Shown here one piece after another: positions 26,775 to 35,548 of a DNA stretch of 64,000 nucleotides. This DNA is from Archaeoglobus sp. JdFR-27. Lineage in GTDB: Archaea > Halobacteriota > Archaeoglobi > Archaeoglobales > Archaeoglobaceae. The notes beneath the pieces were generated by a model. The model did not search any database. It saw only the letters and a program-made list of their open reading frames with translations, and was not told the origin of the DNA. The stretch covers positions 116,958-180,957 of the forward strand of contig MTMO01000003.1 of assembly GCA_002011235.1 (NCBI GenBank). The letters run 5' to 3'. The number at the start of each line of letters is the position of its first letter. The stretch's first letter is position 1. The translations under genes were made by a program, and so were the position numbers.

Positions 26775-26924
26775 ATAAGAGACCGATCTCACTGAAGGAT
26801 AGCTCATCCACCTTGTAGCTGCTGTCCTTTATATCCACTGTTACCCTGTCTATGTCGTAGCAGATCCATGTCTCGCTGTTTTTCCCCGGATGCGCTCTTT
26901 CAGTAGCTCCCTGATTTCCGTCAT
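26775..26924 (-). pseudogene. Decayed gene fragment on the minus strand
   Basis: ATG 26924 gives MTEIRELLKERIRGK. After a frameshift the adjacent frame reads SETWICYDIDRVTVDIKDSS followed by KVDELSFSEIGLL. The text is protein-like and G+C-richer than its surroundings. Family unknown; the end runs into the nucleotidyltransferase remnant on the other strand. Confidence 0.4.
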
Positions 26925-27006
26925 TAAGAGAGTAAATTTTTACAGGATGTTATAAGAGAGAAGAGAGTGTTCACAGTTATGTTCCAAAGTGTAATTTCAA
27001 ACGATT

Positions 27007-27609
27007 TTATTCGTGTGATTTCATGTACCAAATAATGTATTGGAGCAGATTGGAGGGAAAGTATACCCAACTGCCAGCCTTTTCTTCCTTGTATTCTTTT
27101 AACCGGTCTATTATGAATTTTTCCACATGCCGCAACGAAACGATCAGATACTTATCATTTTTAATTTCAAAATCTTTATTATGGTTACTAAATAAAATTT
27201 TTACAACCTGATATCCATCACCTACATCTTTTTTGTACCATTTTTCTTTCTCCAAATTTCCACAATACATTCCCAACCTCTCCAATGCTTTTCTAAGTCG
27301 TTGTTCATTGAAAAAGATATTCGGACTGTATGAGGAATCTGCAAGTCCTGCTTTTACTTCTGCAATGATCCCTACAATTTTATCTTTATCAATATATTTA
27401 AACAATTCTTCATCAAATGATACCTCTTCATATTTTTCTTCGCCATCTTCTAATTTTCGTACATATTCCGTAACCCTTGGAAGTCTCACCGCGAGATGAT
27501 CCGCATCTCCACGACTTTCACTTTCTCTATGTAACACGAAATTCGAGATGATGAAAAATCCGTTTAGTCTAAGATACCAGTACACTAACTCTTCACCATA
27601 GTTTAACAT
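27007..27609 (-). CDS. PD-(D/E)XK-like nuclease-family protein (200 aa)
   Basis: The frame opens at ATG 27669, but ATG 27609 (MLNYGEELVYWYLRLNGFF) matches the usual N-terminus of this family, so I use it. SRGDADHLAVRLPR supplies the Asp and IVGIIAEVKAG supplies E-x-K of a restriction-endonuclease-like fold. Similar proteins occur singly in many defence islands. It is flanked by pseudogenes on both sides. Confidence 0.65.
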   Translation of the reverse strand: MLNYGEELVYWYLRLNGFFIISNFVLHRESESRGDADHLAVRLPRVTEYVRKLEDGEEKYEEVSFDEELFKYIDKDKIVGIIAEVKAGLADSSYSPNIFFNEQRLRKALERLGMYCGNLEKEKWYKKDVGDGYQVVKILFSNHNKDFEIKNDKYLIVSLRHVEKFIIDRLKEYKEEKAGSWVYFPSNLLQYIIWYMKSHE

Positions 27610-27623
27610 ACATAAAATAAAAA

Positions 27624-28136
27624 TTAAGGAGTACTTAAAGATTTTTTCACTCTGCGACTCTCTTCCCATTTTTCTTCTCTTTCCAGCAATAGATTAAATA
27701 TGATGTCGAATCCATTTGTACCTCCCAGGAGAATAAGCCAGTCACAACAGTATTCGCAGCCCTTGGTCAACATCGCTGGATCACCTGCCGGGTTTGAGGG
27801 GTTGAACATGAACAGGTTCTCTCCGAAGTCATAGACGGCAGTACTTATCTTCTCTGCCAGATCCTGTAGTCCTGCTTCCAGTCAAAAATATCAGCAGGAT
27901 GCACTGTGAAGCTCGATTACAATATGCCTGCACAGGTTTGTTTTCCACGATCTTGTCGTTGCGAGTATTTCAACGTACTAGTTTATCCTCCTGCACAGGC
28001 AGAGATGGATCGACTGTTTCAACTCCAGTTGTGAGATGGATTACTTTTCCAATTCTTATTGCGTATTTCTGATCGAAGTGAAGCTGATAGGAACCCTTAC
28101 ATCCAGAACAGGAAATACAGCTAAAAGTTAATTTAC
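27624..28136 (-). pseudogene. Decayed gene, HerA/VirB4-like ATPase fragment
   Basis: Several short minus-strand pieces read as protein: CISCSGCKGSYQLHFDQKYA with continuation RIGKVIHLTTGVETVDPSLP, then after frame changes TAVYDFGENLFMFNPSNPAG and CDWLILLGGTNGFDIIFNLL. The FNP...P and GT..FDIIFNLL pattern resembles the region after Walker A in the intact ATPase at 50217 (FNPLTPPPD ... GSRNFLLEFIDIL). At least two frameshifts and stops are present. It lies just downstream of the intact HerA-like gene at 28144. Confidence 0.5.
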
Positions 28137-28143
28137 ATTTCTA

Positions 28144-29775
28144 TTAGGTTCTTTTAAACCTCACAAAAAATGGCTGTGGATAAAAGGATGGTGAATAAAC
28201 CATACCCATACCTCTTTCCAAGGCAGGTATCAAATCAGCATATTTGCTATAAGGTTTTATAATATCCTGAATTCTTGAAAGATCATTTGGCTCATGAGTT
28301 CCTAAGAAAATAAAGCTGCCAACATTCCGTGCTGCTGGTCTTTGGGTTATCAAAGGCAGATATTGAGTTATTAGAATCGTACCATGTCCTCTTTTTCCGA
28401 GCAATGTTACGATTCGCTCTATGTCCGGCATACACTTTCTGAAAAGTAAAGGCTCATCAATAATCAGAAGCTGTTTCAGATGTTCTTTTTCTGTCTCTGA
28501 CCAGCCACGAACCTCCTGATATATTCTATTCAAAACTTCTCTCACCTTTTCGTTTCTTTCTTCATCATCCAGACCGTAGAGATTTATTACAGAGAAGTTA
28601 CTGCTCTTTTTTAATCTCTCAAGCGTACCTTCTGGATCGATCGCAATAACTCTGACGTTAAACTTGCAAACCTCATTGGCGATATATCCAGCAAGTGTTG
28701 ATTTGCCCTGTCTTGTGTGTGCCGCTATTATCATTGAACTTGTGAGAATATCGATAGGAAAGTAAACTTTAGTCGGAGCTATTTCTCTATTAATAACACT
28801 TTTAACCACATTGCCAAGAAGAATCTTTCTTTCACCTTTAATGCTTACTCTATTATTAGGGATGTGTATCTTTTCATCGATCACTTGTTCTTTTGGTATT
28901 TCTATAGCTCTTGTCATCATTCCCTGTAACAGTATTGCTTCTGTTCTGGTAGGCTGAAATTCTCTGATCTCTCTCATCAGCGATAATCCGAGATATTGTC
29001 TTACCACTGGTAGTAGTGGATGAATCAGATTGATAACGAGTTCTTTTTCTGTCACCTCTTCAACCTTTATTCCAAATGTGAATCTTGTTGAAAGTTTTGC
29101 AGCCTTTATTGCACCCTTAACACCTCTGTAAGCAATCTTCCAATCATCAACAGGATCAGAGAAAACATAGAAGAACAGTCCGGCAGCATTAAGATCATTC
29201 TTTAACAGAAAATAAGCCCTCAAGTGGTTCTCTATCTCTCTTGTTACTTCTTCTCTCCTCCTCTCCCATTTAAGTATATAATCTTCCTCCTCTTTTTCGG
29301 CTTTACCTATAAAACTCTGGCCTTGAAAATGCCAAGGTCCATTCCACTTTCCTAGCGATGCCCAATGATGCCGTTTAGCTTCATGCTTTTTTATAAGCTG
29401 TTCAAATGCTCCCAATTTACCAGCAAGCTTTGCAGGAATATCTGGAAGAACTTTGAATACGATATTCTTTAAATTGGAATGAATATAAACAACAACAAGA
29501 AGTGATTCCCTTGAAAGGTGATCCATTAACTTGGTTGCACCATACCACTGTATTCCTTTGTCAAACTTTCTTCCTATCTTTTCCTCCCAGACCTCCTGGT
29601 CAACAATTGCTTTTTTAGGATTTGCTGAAAGGGCAGCAAGACCAACCCATTTTTCAATATCTCGATAGTATTGTAGACAGATGTTATCAGGAAGCCAGTA
29701 AACATCGATGTTAAGAATTACTTTAAATTTTTGAAGATCATCAAATGTTGTATTTTCAATATCAAATTCATTCAT
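28144..29775 (-). CDS. HerA/FtsK-superfamily ATPase (543 aa)
   Basis: The N-terminal 290 residues are helical and charged, with KRHHWASLGKWNGPWHF. The ATPase core follows: IIAAHTRQGKSTLAGYIANE (Walker A, first Gly absent), VIAIDPEGTLERL, LKQLLIIDEPLLF (Walker B), and TILITQYLPLI (sensor Gln) before an arginine-rich end. Such proteins pump or remodel DNA, or act in plasmid transfer or defence. Start ATG 29775. CGGAA-like half-sites occur upstream at 29788 and 29821 but in inverted order. No HerA-NurA pair is present. Confidence 0.75.
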   Translation of the reverse strand: MNEFDIENTTFDDLQKFKVILNIDVYWLPDNICLQYYRDIEKWVGLAALSANPKKAIVDQEVWEEKIGRKFDKGIQWYGATKLMDHLSRESLLVVVYIHSNLKNIVFKVLPDIPAKLAGKLGAFEQLIKKHEAKRHHWASLGKWNGPWHFQGQSFIGKAEKEEEDYILKWERRREEVTREIENHLRAYFLLKNDLNAAGLFFYVFSDPVDDWKIAYRGVKGAIKAAKLSTRFTFGIKVEEVTEKELVINLIHPLLPVVRQYLGLSLMREIREFQPTRTEAILLQGMMTRAIEIPKEQVIDEKIHIPNNRVSIKGERKILLGNVVKSVINREIAPTKVYFPIDILTSSMIIAAHTRQGKSTLAGYIANEVCKFNVRVIAIDPEGTLERLKKSSNFSVINLYGLDDEERNEKVREVLNRIYQEVRGWSETEKEHLKQLLIIDEPLLFRKCMPDIERIVTLLGKRGHGTILITQYLPLITQRPAARNVGSFIFLGTHEPNDLSRIQDIIKPYSKYADLIPALERGMGMVYSPSFYPQPFFVRFKRT

Positions 29776-30019
29776 AGATTTGGTGATCGCCGGAATATTA
29801 AATCTAGTTGCGTTTGTGTGAAATTCCGGGAAACTAAAATATTAAAAAAGTTTTCTTCTTTAAAAATCCTTCGAGAAGGCTTTTAATTCTATTGAACATC
29901 TCTGATGAAATTAGCCCACATATGGAAAGGACTGTCAACTAGACCTTTAAGAGATTACACAAACTGGATACAGTAAAGATTCAATAATGAGGTGTAATTG
30001 TACTTTATACTCTGTTTAA

Positions 30020-30180
30020 GTCAGAATCGATGGAGAATTCCAAGTTCTAGGAGGAAGAAGCATCTATAACGACGGAGACGCTGTAGCGATTCCTGAATAA
30101 AGTTGTTGAGAAGTGTTATCTAGCTGTCTCCGTCTTGAAAAACAACTACGCACACACCTCTTATTGTGGCACCAAAAATT
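30020..30180 (+). pseudogene. Decayed AbrB/SpoVT-like antitoxin or regulator
   Basis: The plus strand reads VRIDGEFQVLGGRSIYNDGD then AVAIPE and a stop. One frame over follows KVVEKCYLAVSVLKNN. GDAVAIPEKVVEK after frameshift repair is a typical swapped-hairpin AbrB text. There is no start codon. The same stretch contains GACGGAGAC (30071) with its complement GTCTCCGTC (30126), and AGTTGTT (30101) with AACAACT (30141). Confidence 0.45.
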
Positions 30181-30211
30181 TAAAGAGTGTATTTAATACT
30201 TTACTATTTGA

Positions 30212-31456
30212 ATGTCAGATGAAATAACCAGACTTTCTGAGAAAATTGAAGAAGTCATCAAATTATACGTTGAGAAATTTTCTCGCTTAATCACTCTAAT
30301 AACCGAAGAGAAAAGATACGTCTTTCCAAATTATTTAAGATATCCTTGCAAGATATATATTAATGTATTTAATGATTATATCGTCGTAGATTTCAAAAGA
30401 CAAATAAAAGAGAAAAATTACATTTTTCATAAACGTGCGTACACTAAAAGTATTACTAAAAGTGAGTACTATCCAATCGTTAGGCGTCCTAGTATGTTTA
30501 AAGTGGAACATGAATTCTCATTAGGAAAACTTACAGCTGAGTGTGGTCATGGGGGCTTAGTAGATATTTCACCCACGGGAGCAGTTAAGATTTATGAGGT
30601 ATGGTTTAAGTATATCAATAAAAAAGGAAAACCCAAATCTTTGAAAATTAATTGTTTGTGGATACTTGGACATAATTTTATTGCAGATACTAATATTCAT
30701 AAAAAGATAAATAATTGGGTTATTGATGACTTTAAAGCCCATATATCAGAACTTTGGTTTAGTGAAAGAGATAAAGAAAGTAAACTAGTTCCACTTAAAC
30801 TAGATGAGGAAATTAGTAAAATAAAAAGTGAACTTGAAATGAGAATTTCAAGTGAGAATGTAGAAGAAGCAGAGATACAAATGTTCTTAGAGAAACATCC
30901 ATTTATTCTCCACCCTGATTTTATAGATTTCTCTACACTTAGTGTTGATATAAGGCCACAGGTAAATATAAATAAAAGTGATAGGCCAGATTTCCTAGTA
31001 ATATCAGGTCTTGAATTGCACAGTGAAGCTATCTCTATTTTTGTTTGCGACTTGAAGAAACCGACAGATAAGCTATTTACTAGAGGGGGATACCTGTCAT
31101 CTAAACTAATTAAAGCAATCGAACAAGTTCAGAAGTATACTAATAAACTGAAAACTTTGCTTAAAAACGTGACAAATGTGGATGTACGTGGAATAGTTAT
31201 AATCGGCAGAAAGCTTGATCTCACTGAAAAGCATAGAAAAATTCTTGAAGAGTTATCCAAGAACTCGGGTGTTAATGTAATAACTTACGATGAACTCCTC
31301 GATAATGTAACTAAGTTACAAGACTTTTTCAGAACTCGCAAACCAAATTATCGAGTTATTGTAGTTGGTCAAAAAGGAACAGAAGACGAAGATTTTACAG
31401 GAAACAGTGGAGATGTCATACAAATGGCAATAAATGAGTTAAGTAGGAGTGATTGA
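30212..31456 (+). CDS. Shedu-like (DUF4263) anti-phage nuclease
   Basis: This 414-residue protein has an unrecognised N-terminal 200 residues. The C-terminal domain contains EIQMFLEKHPFILHPDFIDF, KSDRPDFLVISGLE (Asp), SIFVCDLKKP (D/E-x-K position) and a helix IEQVQKYTNKLKTLL. These are the features of SduA (Shedu), a single-protein defence system with a PD-(D/E)XK nuclease; here Glu of E-x-K reads Asp. Start ATG 30212, with TATA-like TTTAATACTTTA about 20-30 bp upstream, so probably leaderless. Confidence 0.75.
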   Translation: MSDEITRLSEKIEEVIKLYVEKFSRLITLITEEKRYVFPNYLRYPCKIYINVFNDYIVVDFKRQIKEKNYIFHKRAYTKSITKSEYYPIVRRPSMFKVEHEFSLGKLTAECGHGGLVDISPTGAVKIYEVWFKYINKKGKPKSLKINCLWILGHNFIADTNIHKKINNWVIDDFKAHISELWFSERDKESKLVPLKLDEEISKIKSELEMRISSENVEEAEIQMFLEKHPFILHPDFIDFSTLSVDIRPQVNINKSDRPDFLVISGLELHSEAISIFVCDLKKPTDKLFTRGGYLSSKLIKAIEQVQKYTNKLKTLLKNVTNVDVRGIVIIGRKLDLTEKHRKILEELSKNSGVNVITYDELLDNVTKLQDFFRTRKPNYRVIVVGQKGTEDEDFTGNSGDVIQMAINELSRSD

Positions 31457-31492
31457 AACTAATAAAAGCGACACTCATTTTTATTAATTTTT

Positions 31493-31501
31493 TATCGGAA
31501 T
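31493..31501 (+). promoter_or_regulatory. CGGAA motif, 47 nt before a 42-aa ORF
   Basis: TATCGGAAT lies below AT-rich TTTTTATTAATTTTT. The distance from the motif end to ATG 31548 is 47 nt, matching the other members of the group. Confidence 0.55.
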
Positions 31502-31547
31502 TATATATCTATATAGTTTATTTAATTTTTATTTAGAATGGTATTAA

Positions 31548-31676
31548 ATGAGATATAAAAAGAATTATTACAAATCAATTCTCACAGAAAAAATGGATGA
31601 AGAAATCCTTTCGCAGATGCCTTTATGGTTCAGAAGGTTGAGGGAGACGTATGTTAAGAGGAATAAAAGAATATGA
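31548..31676 (+). CDS. Very small basic protein under the CGGAA motif (42 aa)
   Basis: ATG 31548 to TGA 31674-31676 encodes 42 residues with 12 Lys/Arg (starts MRYKKNYYKSILTEKMDEE). On length alone it would be ignored, but its start sits 47 nt below a CGGAA motif, as for five longer genes. An overlapping ATGA at 31673 opens a 57-residue hydrophobic frame that runs into the recombinase gene on the other strand and is less believable. Confidence 0.45.
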   Translation: MRYKKNYYKSILTEKMDEEILSQMPLWFRRLRETYVKRNKRI

Positions 31677-31802
31677 GTCAAAAAGTATTCAAATTCGGAC
31701 CTGCAATAGTTGCTAGAGTGCTGAGATACGTTTCATTCAATTTATTAACCTCCAGTTTTATTGAACTATCCTTAGTACTACTAATTAATATGGTTTCCGT
31801 GT

Positions 31803-32981
31803 TTAGATATTTTCTATCAACGCCACAAATTTCTCGAGCTTTTTAGGATCATCAGTTAATTTATTTAACAATTCATCAAGTTTTGCCCTAGTTTGATCGA
31901 GTTCAATCGCTTTTTGTATATCGAGAACCTTACCACACTTATTGCAGAACTTCGAGCCTGGGAGATTTTTATTATTGCATCTTGGACACATTACAGGTTT
32001 CAGTTGTTCTTCTCTTTTCTCATTTCTTTGTAGTCCGTTAAGCATGCACATCGCTTCGTCTACATCATCTCCAGCAAGATGAATGTAAACAGATGGCATT
32101 CTTGAGCCTTGTTTCCATCCTGCAGCTGCACATAGAAGTGAATGGGGTAGAAGTTTACTTGCAGGAGTAATCCTCGAATGCCTTATTAAGTAAGGCCAAA
32201 CCCTTTTCTCAATTCCAGCTCTTTTAGCACAATCTACAATCATGGTCCTTACCGCAGTATAGGACATCTGCTTGCATCTTTTCTTTGAGGTTATAGTTAC
32301 CCAGAGAGGAGCATTGAGATCATTTTTCAAAGGATGTACCTCAAGCCATGAGACAAGAATAGGTACTGATAAAATTATTCTGCCATAATCTTTTCCTACT
32401 TTTCCGTCTACATACAAACGTGCACCCAAATCGTCAAATTCTACATCTCCTATCTTCAAGCCAAGAATCTCACCCAATCTCCTCATTGATTCAAAGTATA
32501 CCCATATGAATGCTTTATCTCTGATATGCCTTGCACAGTCTGCAATCTTTCTAATCTCGTCTACAGTTAAAAGATCCTTTTTCTGAACCTTACTCGGTAT
32601 GTTATGTTTTATCTTTATCCATCTAACTTCAGGAGGATATTTGTCATCACAATTGCGAAGCCATTTGTAAAATCTTTTCAGAATTAGCTTGTAGTCATGC
32701 TTTGTCCATTCTGAATAATCTCTCTGCTCGATTTTTGCAACCAATTCGATTATATCATCTTTTGTAGCCTTTTCAAACGGTTTGTTGAGACGTGATGCAA
32801 GGTTTCTTAGTGTTGTTAGATATTTGATTATTCTTGCAATGCTAACACCCTCAGCAACGAGATGCTTGTAAAATTTAAGAAGAACCTCGCTGTTTTCTTT
32901 ACCAACAACGTTTGCTTTTAATTTTTCCAGTTCTCTTTCGAGTTTTCGAGGGAAATTATAAATTGCGGCAGCATTGCTCAT
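31803..32981 (-). CDS. XerC/D-like tyrosine recombinase with C-terminal zinc ribbon
   Basis: The 392-residue protein has an N-terminal core-binding domain (about 1-120) and a complete catalytic set: Arg in ESMRRLGEILGL, RHSR (H-x-x-R), GW in AAGWKQGSRMP and Tyr in PSVYIHLAGDD. A zinc ribbon follows (CPRCNNKNLPGSKFCNKCGK), then a helical tail. Unlike the terminal integrase it keeps the first catalytic Arg. It may resolve dimers or invert DNA. A 13-bp perfect inverted repeat 30 bp upstream of its start (33012-33082) is a candidate target. Confidence 0.87.
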   Translation of the reverse strand: MSNAAAIYNFPRKLERELEKLKANVVGKENSEVLLKFYKHLVAEGVSIARIIKYLTTLRNLASRLNKPFEKATKDDIIELVAKIEQRDYSEWTKHDYKLILKRFYKWLRNCDDKYPPEVRWIKIKHNIPSKVQKKDLLTVDEIRKIADCARHIRDKAFIWVYFESMRRLGEILGLKIGDVEFDDLGARLYVDGKVGKDYGRIILSVPILVSWLEVHPLKNDLNAPLWVTITSKKRCKQMSYTAVRTMIVDCAKRAGIEKRVWPYLIRHSRITPASKLLPHSLLCAAAGWKQGSRMPSVYIHLAGDDVDEAMCMLNGLQRNEKREEQLKPVMCPRCNNKNLPGSKFCNKCGKVLDIQKAIELDQTRAKLDELLNKLTDDPKKLEKFVALIENI

Positions 32982-33011
32982 CCAATCACGTTTATCTTTT
33001 CTAATTCTAAT

Positions 33012-33082
33012 GGGTTAAGGATACGCAATGTGCCGCTAAAGCCCTGGGAGGGAGAGCCTGCGGCTAAAAGTATCCTTAACCC
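33012..33082. repeat. 71-bp structure: 13-bp perfect inverted repeat around a GC-rich core
   Basis: GGGTTAAGGATAC (33012-33024) and GTATCCTTAACCC (33070-33082) are exact complements. Between them a second pair, GCCGC (33032-33036) and GCGGC (33060-33064), encloses CCCTGGGAGGGAG. It lies 30 bp upstream of the recombinase start. It could be a recombination site, a structured RNA, or the relic of a miniature transposable element. Confidence 0.75.
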
Positions 33083-33134
33083 GAATAATTTTTTATCGTT
33101 CAATTCTATTTTATTACATTAAAATTTAAATACC

Positions 33135-33143
33135 TATCGGAAC
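33135..33143 (+). promoter_or_regulatory. CGGAA motif without an intact gene downstream
   Basis: TATCGGAAC lies directly below TATA-like AATTTAAATACC. There is no start codon 47-48 nt downstream; only a 9-codon frame opens at 33167. Either the gene has been lost or the transcript is non-coding and leads toward the GC-rich hairpins at 33.4-33.5 kb. Confidence 0.5.
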
Positions 33144-33405
33144 AACATCTCTAAAAACTGAAAATAATGTTTCTGTTCTGTGAAATCTCCTCCTGAATAT
33201 TTTTGAGTGCATTAAACAATTCTCCATCTACTTGGCATTCATAAAACTTATCTACTTTGTTTTTCAAGCTTCGTTAAGAGATATGAAGTGCAAAGTTTTG
33301 GAGGTTTGTTATATAAATAACAACCATCAACTTCTTTGGAACTTGTTACACAAATGATCTCATTTAATTTTGTCCAAAAATTTTAATCCCTATCTTGAAA
33401 AATCA

Positions 33406-33470
33406 GCGCGGTCCTAAGGGACACACTGGTTCCATGTGCCTCTCCTTCCGTGCTTAGGGTTCTTTTTAAC
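33406..33470 (+). ncRNA. Candidate structured ncRNA (GC-rich island with T-rich tail)
   Basis: In a very AT-rich gene-free stretch, 33406-33458 is G+C-rich. CCTAAG (33413-33418) pairs with CTTAGG (33453-33458), and an inner CACACTGG/CCATGTG hairpin (33422-33438) fits within it. TTTTAAT at 33381-33387 is a TATA-like box at the right distance for a start near 33408, and the 3' side runs into TTCTTTTTAACTTTTT. GC-rich islands are a known mark of structured RNAs in AT-rich hyperthermophiles. No known RNA family is recognised. Confidence 0.5.
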
Positions 33471-33500
33471 TTTTTATCTAGTTTTTTAATACTCTATTAC

Positions 33501-33537
33501 GCCTCACGCGCTTGCTGTAATTTTTGAGCGAGGTGAG
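33501..33537. repeat. GC-rich hairpin, imperfect stem
   Basis: CTCACGCGCT (33503-33512) pairs imperfectly with AGCGAGGTGAG (33527-33537) around TGCTGTAATTTTTG. It follows the candidate ncRNA by about 40 bp. The rest of the stretch to 33732 is AT-rich and holds nothing I can identify except promoter-like T/A runs before the next gene. Confidence 0.45.
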
Positions 33538-33732
33538 ATAAAAAGGATTATAATTGACTTTTTAAAAATTTAAAAAGTTTATACATCTGATCACGAGACT
33601 AGCTCAAAAGCGGACAAATCCCTCTTTCTGCTTAAAATATGTTCTTCTTTCCCAAGCAATCTATTAATTCCAAAGAATAGAAAATACACGACTGATTAAT
33701 TTTTAGTTTCTAAACACCTTTTATTTTGCAGT

Positions 33733-35193
33733 TTGTACATTGCGCAAAGATTTAAGCAAAGAAATTCAAGTAGTTGTGTGCTAAATGTAAATGTAATTGA
33801 GTTACTAAAAGTGATATGGAACACAATCTTCCCAAATGGTCTTAGTAGAGAAGTCATTCTCTATTTATCCAGTGCAGTTTTGCAAGCTTATGCAGCCCTA
33901 ATTGCAATTCCTTTTGCAATTGCAGTTATACACTTACAAAGTAAATATGGATATATATCCACTCAAATTTTGTTCAAACGGCTTAATTTAGTCCTTAAAG
34001 TTTTCACTATAATCGCTATCGTTTCCGTTCTTTCAATGATACTGTCATTAAATGATAAGTATTTACCTTACATTTTGTTTGCTGAAGTTATTACAGCCTT
34101 AGCCCCTCTTAAATATCTTATAAAACACGTAAGAGATGTATTCTCACTAAAACCAACCGATATTTTACATGACCTAGGCTATCCAGAAAGACCAGCAGAA
34201 TTACTGAAGCAAGGAAAAGTCTTTGAAGCGTGGAATGTTATTTCTCAAGGTTTTGAATTAGCAAGAGCTTGTTCGCTGGACCCAGTATTGCATAGTCAAG
34301 CAAATGTAGTAATTTGGGAAATTGCAGGGGCTCTCCATAGAATTGACTGGAACTCAGACGTGAGGGAAGAAAAACATACAGGGAGTCTTGATCTTTCTGG
34401 AATATTATTCAATGTTGTTTGGAATATGCCAACCCATATCGTCGAGCCTGTGGTGAGGTCACAATTTAAACCCAACCCCATTCAGATTGAGATATTAGTA
34501 AGAGAGATTGCTAATGGGTTTATGGAGAAGCCTACGGGGACCTTTGATAATTTTTTAGAGCATGTTTACAAGTTAGTTACTGCATATTATGAAGTTGATA
34601 CTGATCGAGCATGGGAAATTTTTCACTCTATTTTACTAGTCTCTACAAATTATTTAAAGTCCTGTGAAGAGGAGAAAGCTAAAACGATAATAGAACGCAT
34701 ATTACCAATTGAAGTTTGTTATGGTTTACAAATTTGCGATTATGCATATAAGCATGTTGAGGGCTTACCGCAAGTAACAGATTTTGGAGAGAGAGAAATA
34801 AAAATATACGGGTGGTTTCTTAGGATTTTAGATATATTAAAAGACTATCCCTCAGTTTTGTTCCATATATTGTGTTTGGAAAAGTTAGAGGATATATTGG
34901 AGAAGTTTGCAAGAAAGAACATACCACCCCTTCAAATTTTATTAATATTGGCTTTATGCAATCAGGAAAAAGCAAAGTTACCAGAGTATATGGATAAAAT
35001 AGCAGAAAGTGTTTTAGAAGGACTTACTAATAAAGTTTTAAAAATATTGAAGGAAAATAAATGGAGGCCAAGCTTTGACGGAAACTCTCTTAAAATATTC
35101 TATGAAGATGAAGAATTCGCATCAATGGAGATAGACGAAAAACAATCAAAATTGGTGGAAGAATACTTATATTCTCTTAACATTGTTCTATAA
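33733..35193 (+). CDS. Membrane protein with long helical cytosolic domain (486 aa)
   Basis: Start TTG 33733 (read MYIAQRFKQ); ATG is absent from this end. Three hydrophobic segments lie in the first 130 residues (VILYLSSAVLQAYAALIAIP, LVLKVFTIIAIVSVLSMILS, YILFAEVITALAPL), followed by about 350 mainly helical soluble residues. Family unknown. The layout would suit a membrane effector or sensor. Codons are as AT-rich as the rest of the element. Confidence 0.6.
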   Translation: MYIAQRFKQRNSSSCVLNVNVIELLKVIWNTIFPNGLSREVILYLSSAVLQAYAALIAIPFAIAVIHLQSKYGYISTQILFKRLNLVLKVFTIIAIVSVLSMILSLNDKYLPYILFAEVITALAPLKYLIKHVRDVFSLKPTDILHDLGYPERPAELLKQGKVFEAWNVISQGFELARACSLDPVLHSQANVVIWEIAGALHRIDWNSDVREEKHTGSLDLSGILFNVVWNMPTHIVEPVVRSQFKPNPIQIEILVREIANGFMEKPTGTFDNFLEHVYKLVTAYYEVDTDRAWEIFHSILLVSTNYLKSCEEEKAKTIIERILPIEVCYGLQICDYAYKHVEGLPQVTDFGEREIKIYGWFLRILDILKDYPSVLFHILCLEKLEDILEKFARKNIPPLQILLILALCNQEKAKLPEYMDKIAESVLEGLTNKVLKILKENKWRPSFDGNSLKIFYEDEEFASMEIDEKQSKLVEEYLYSLNIVL

Positions 35194-35208
35194 CTTATTT
35201 ATGTAAGT

Positions 35209-35217
35209 TACCGGAAC
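35209..35217 (+). promoter_or_regulatory. CGGAA motif, 47 nt before the 35264 gene
   Basis: TACCGGAAC follows TATA-like TTATTTATG (35197-35205). The distance from the motif end to ATG 35264 is 47 nt. Confidence 0.65.
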
Positions 35218-35263
35218 AACTTCCTATCATAAGTCATTTGCTTTTCTTTCCTTAATTCAAGGC

Positions 35264-35485
35264 ATGGACTACGATGAACTTTCAGAAAAGATAGAAGATC
35301 TGGGACTTGATAATGGAGATATCGCTCTAATACTCGGAAAAGAGTTGATGAAATACAAATCAAAGCCTCCAAGAGGTAGAGCTCACTGGATGCATCTTTT
35401 CTGGAAATTGATACAAGCTTACTGTGGAAAAGAGCATCCTAGCGGAGAAGAGATAGAAGATTTTATAAAACAGATACATGGTTAG
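35264..35485 (+). CDS. Small acidic/helical protein under the CGGAA motif (73 aa)
   Basis: ATG 35264 encodes MDYDELSEKIEDLGLDNGDI and a basic-aromatic second half (PPRGRAHWMHLFWKLIQAYC). No family recognised. The start is fixed by the 47-nt spacing to the motif at 35209. Control shared with cdc6 and the Hjc-like gene suggests a replication-linked job (inference). Confidence 0.6.
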   Translation: MDYDELSEKIEDLGLDNGDIALILGKELMKYKSKPPRGRAHWMHLFWKLIQAYCGKEHPSGEEIEDFIKQIHG

Positions 35486-35548
35486 ATCTTTTGTAAATCC
35501 CATCTACGGTGTCCAAAATTTTTATAAAAGAAGGCATCAAATAATTTT

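Noticed and set aside
26560..26838. 92-codon minus-strand frame
   Set aside because: It joins part of a decayed gene with the opposite strand of a nucleotidyltransferase pseudogene; it is not an intact gene.
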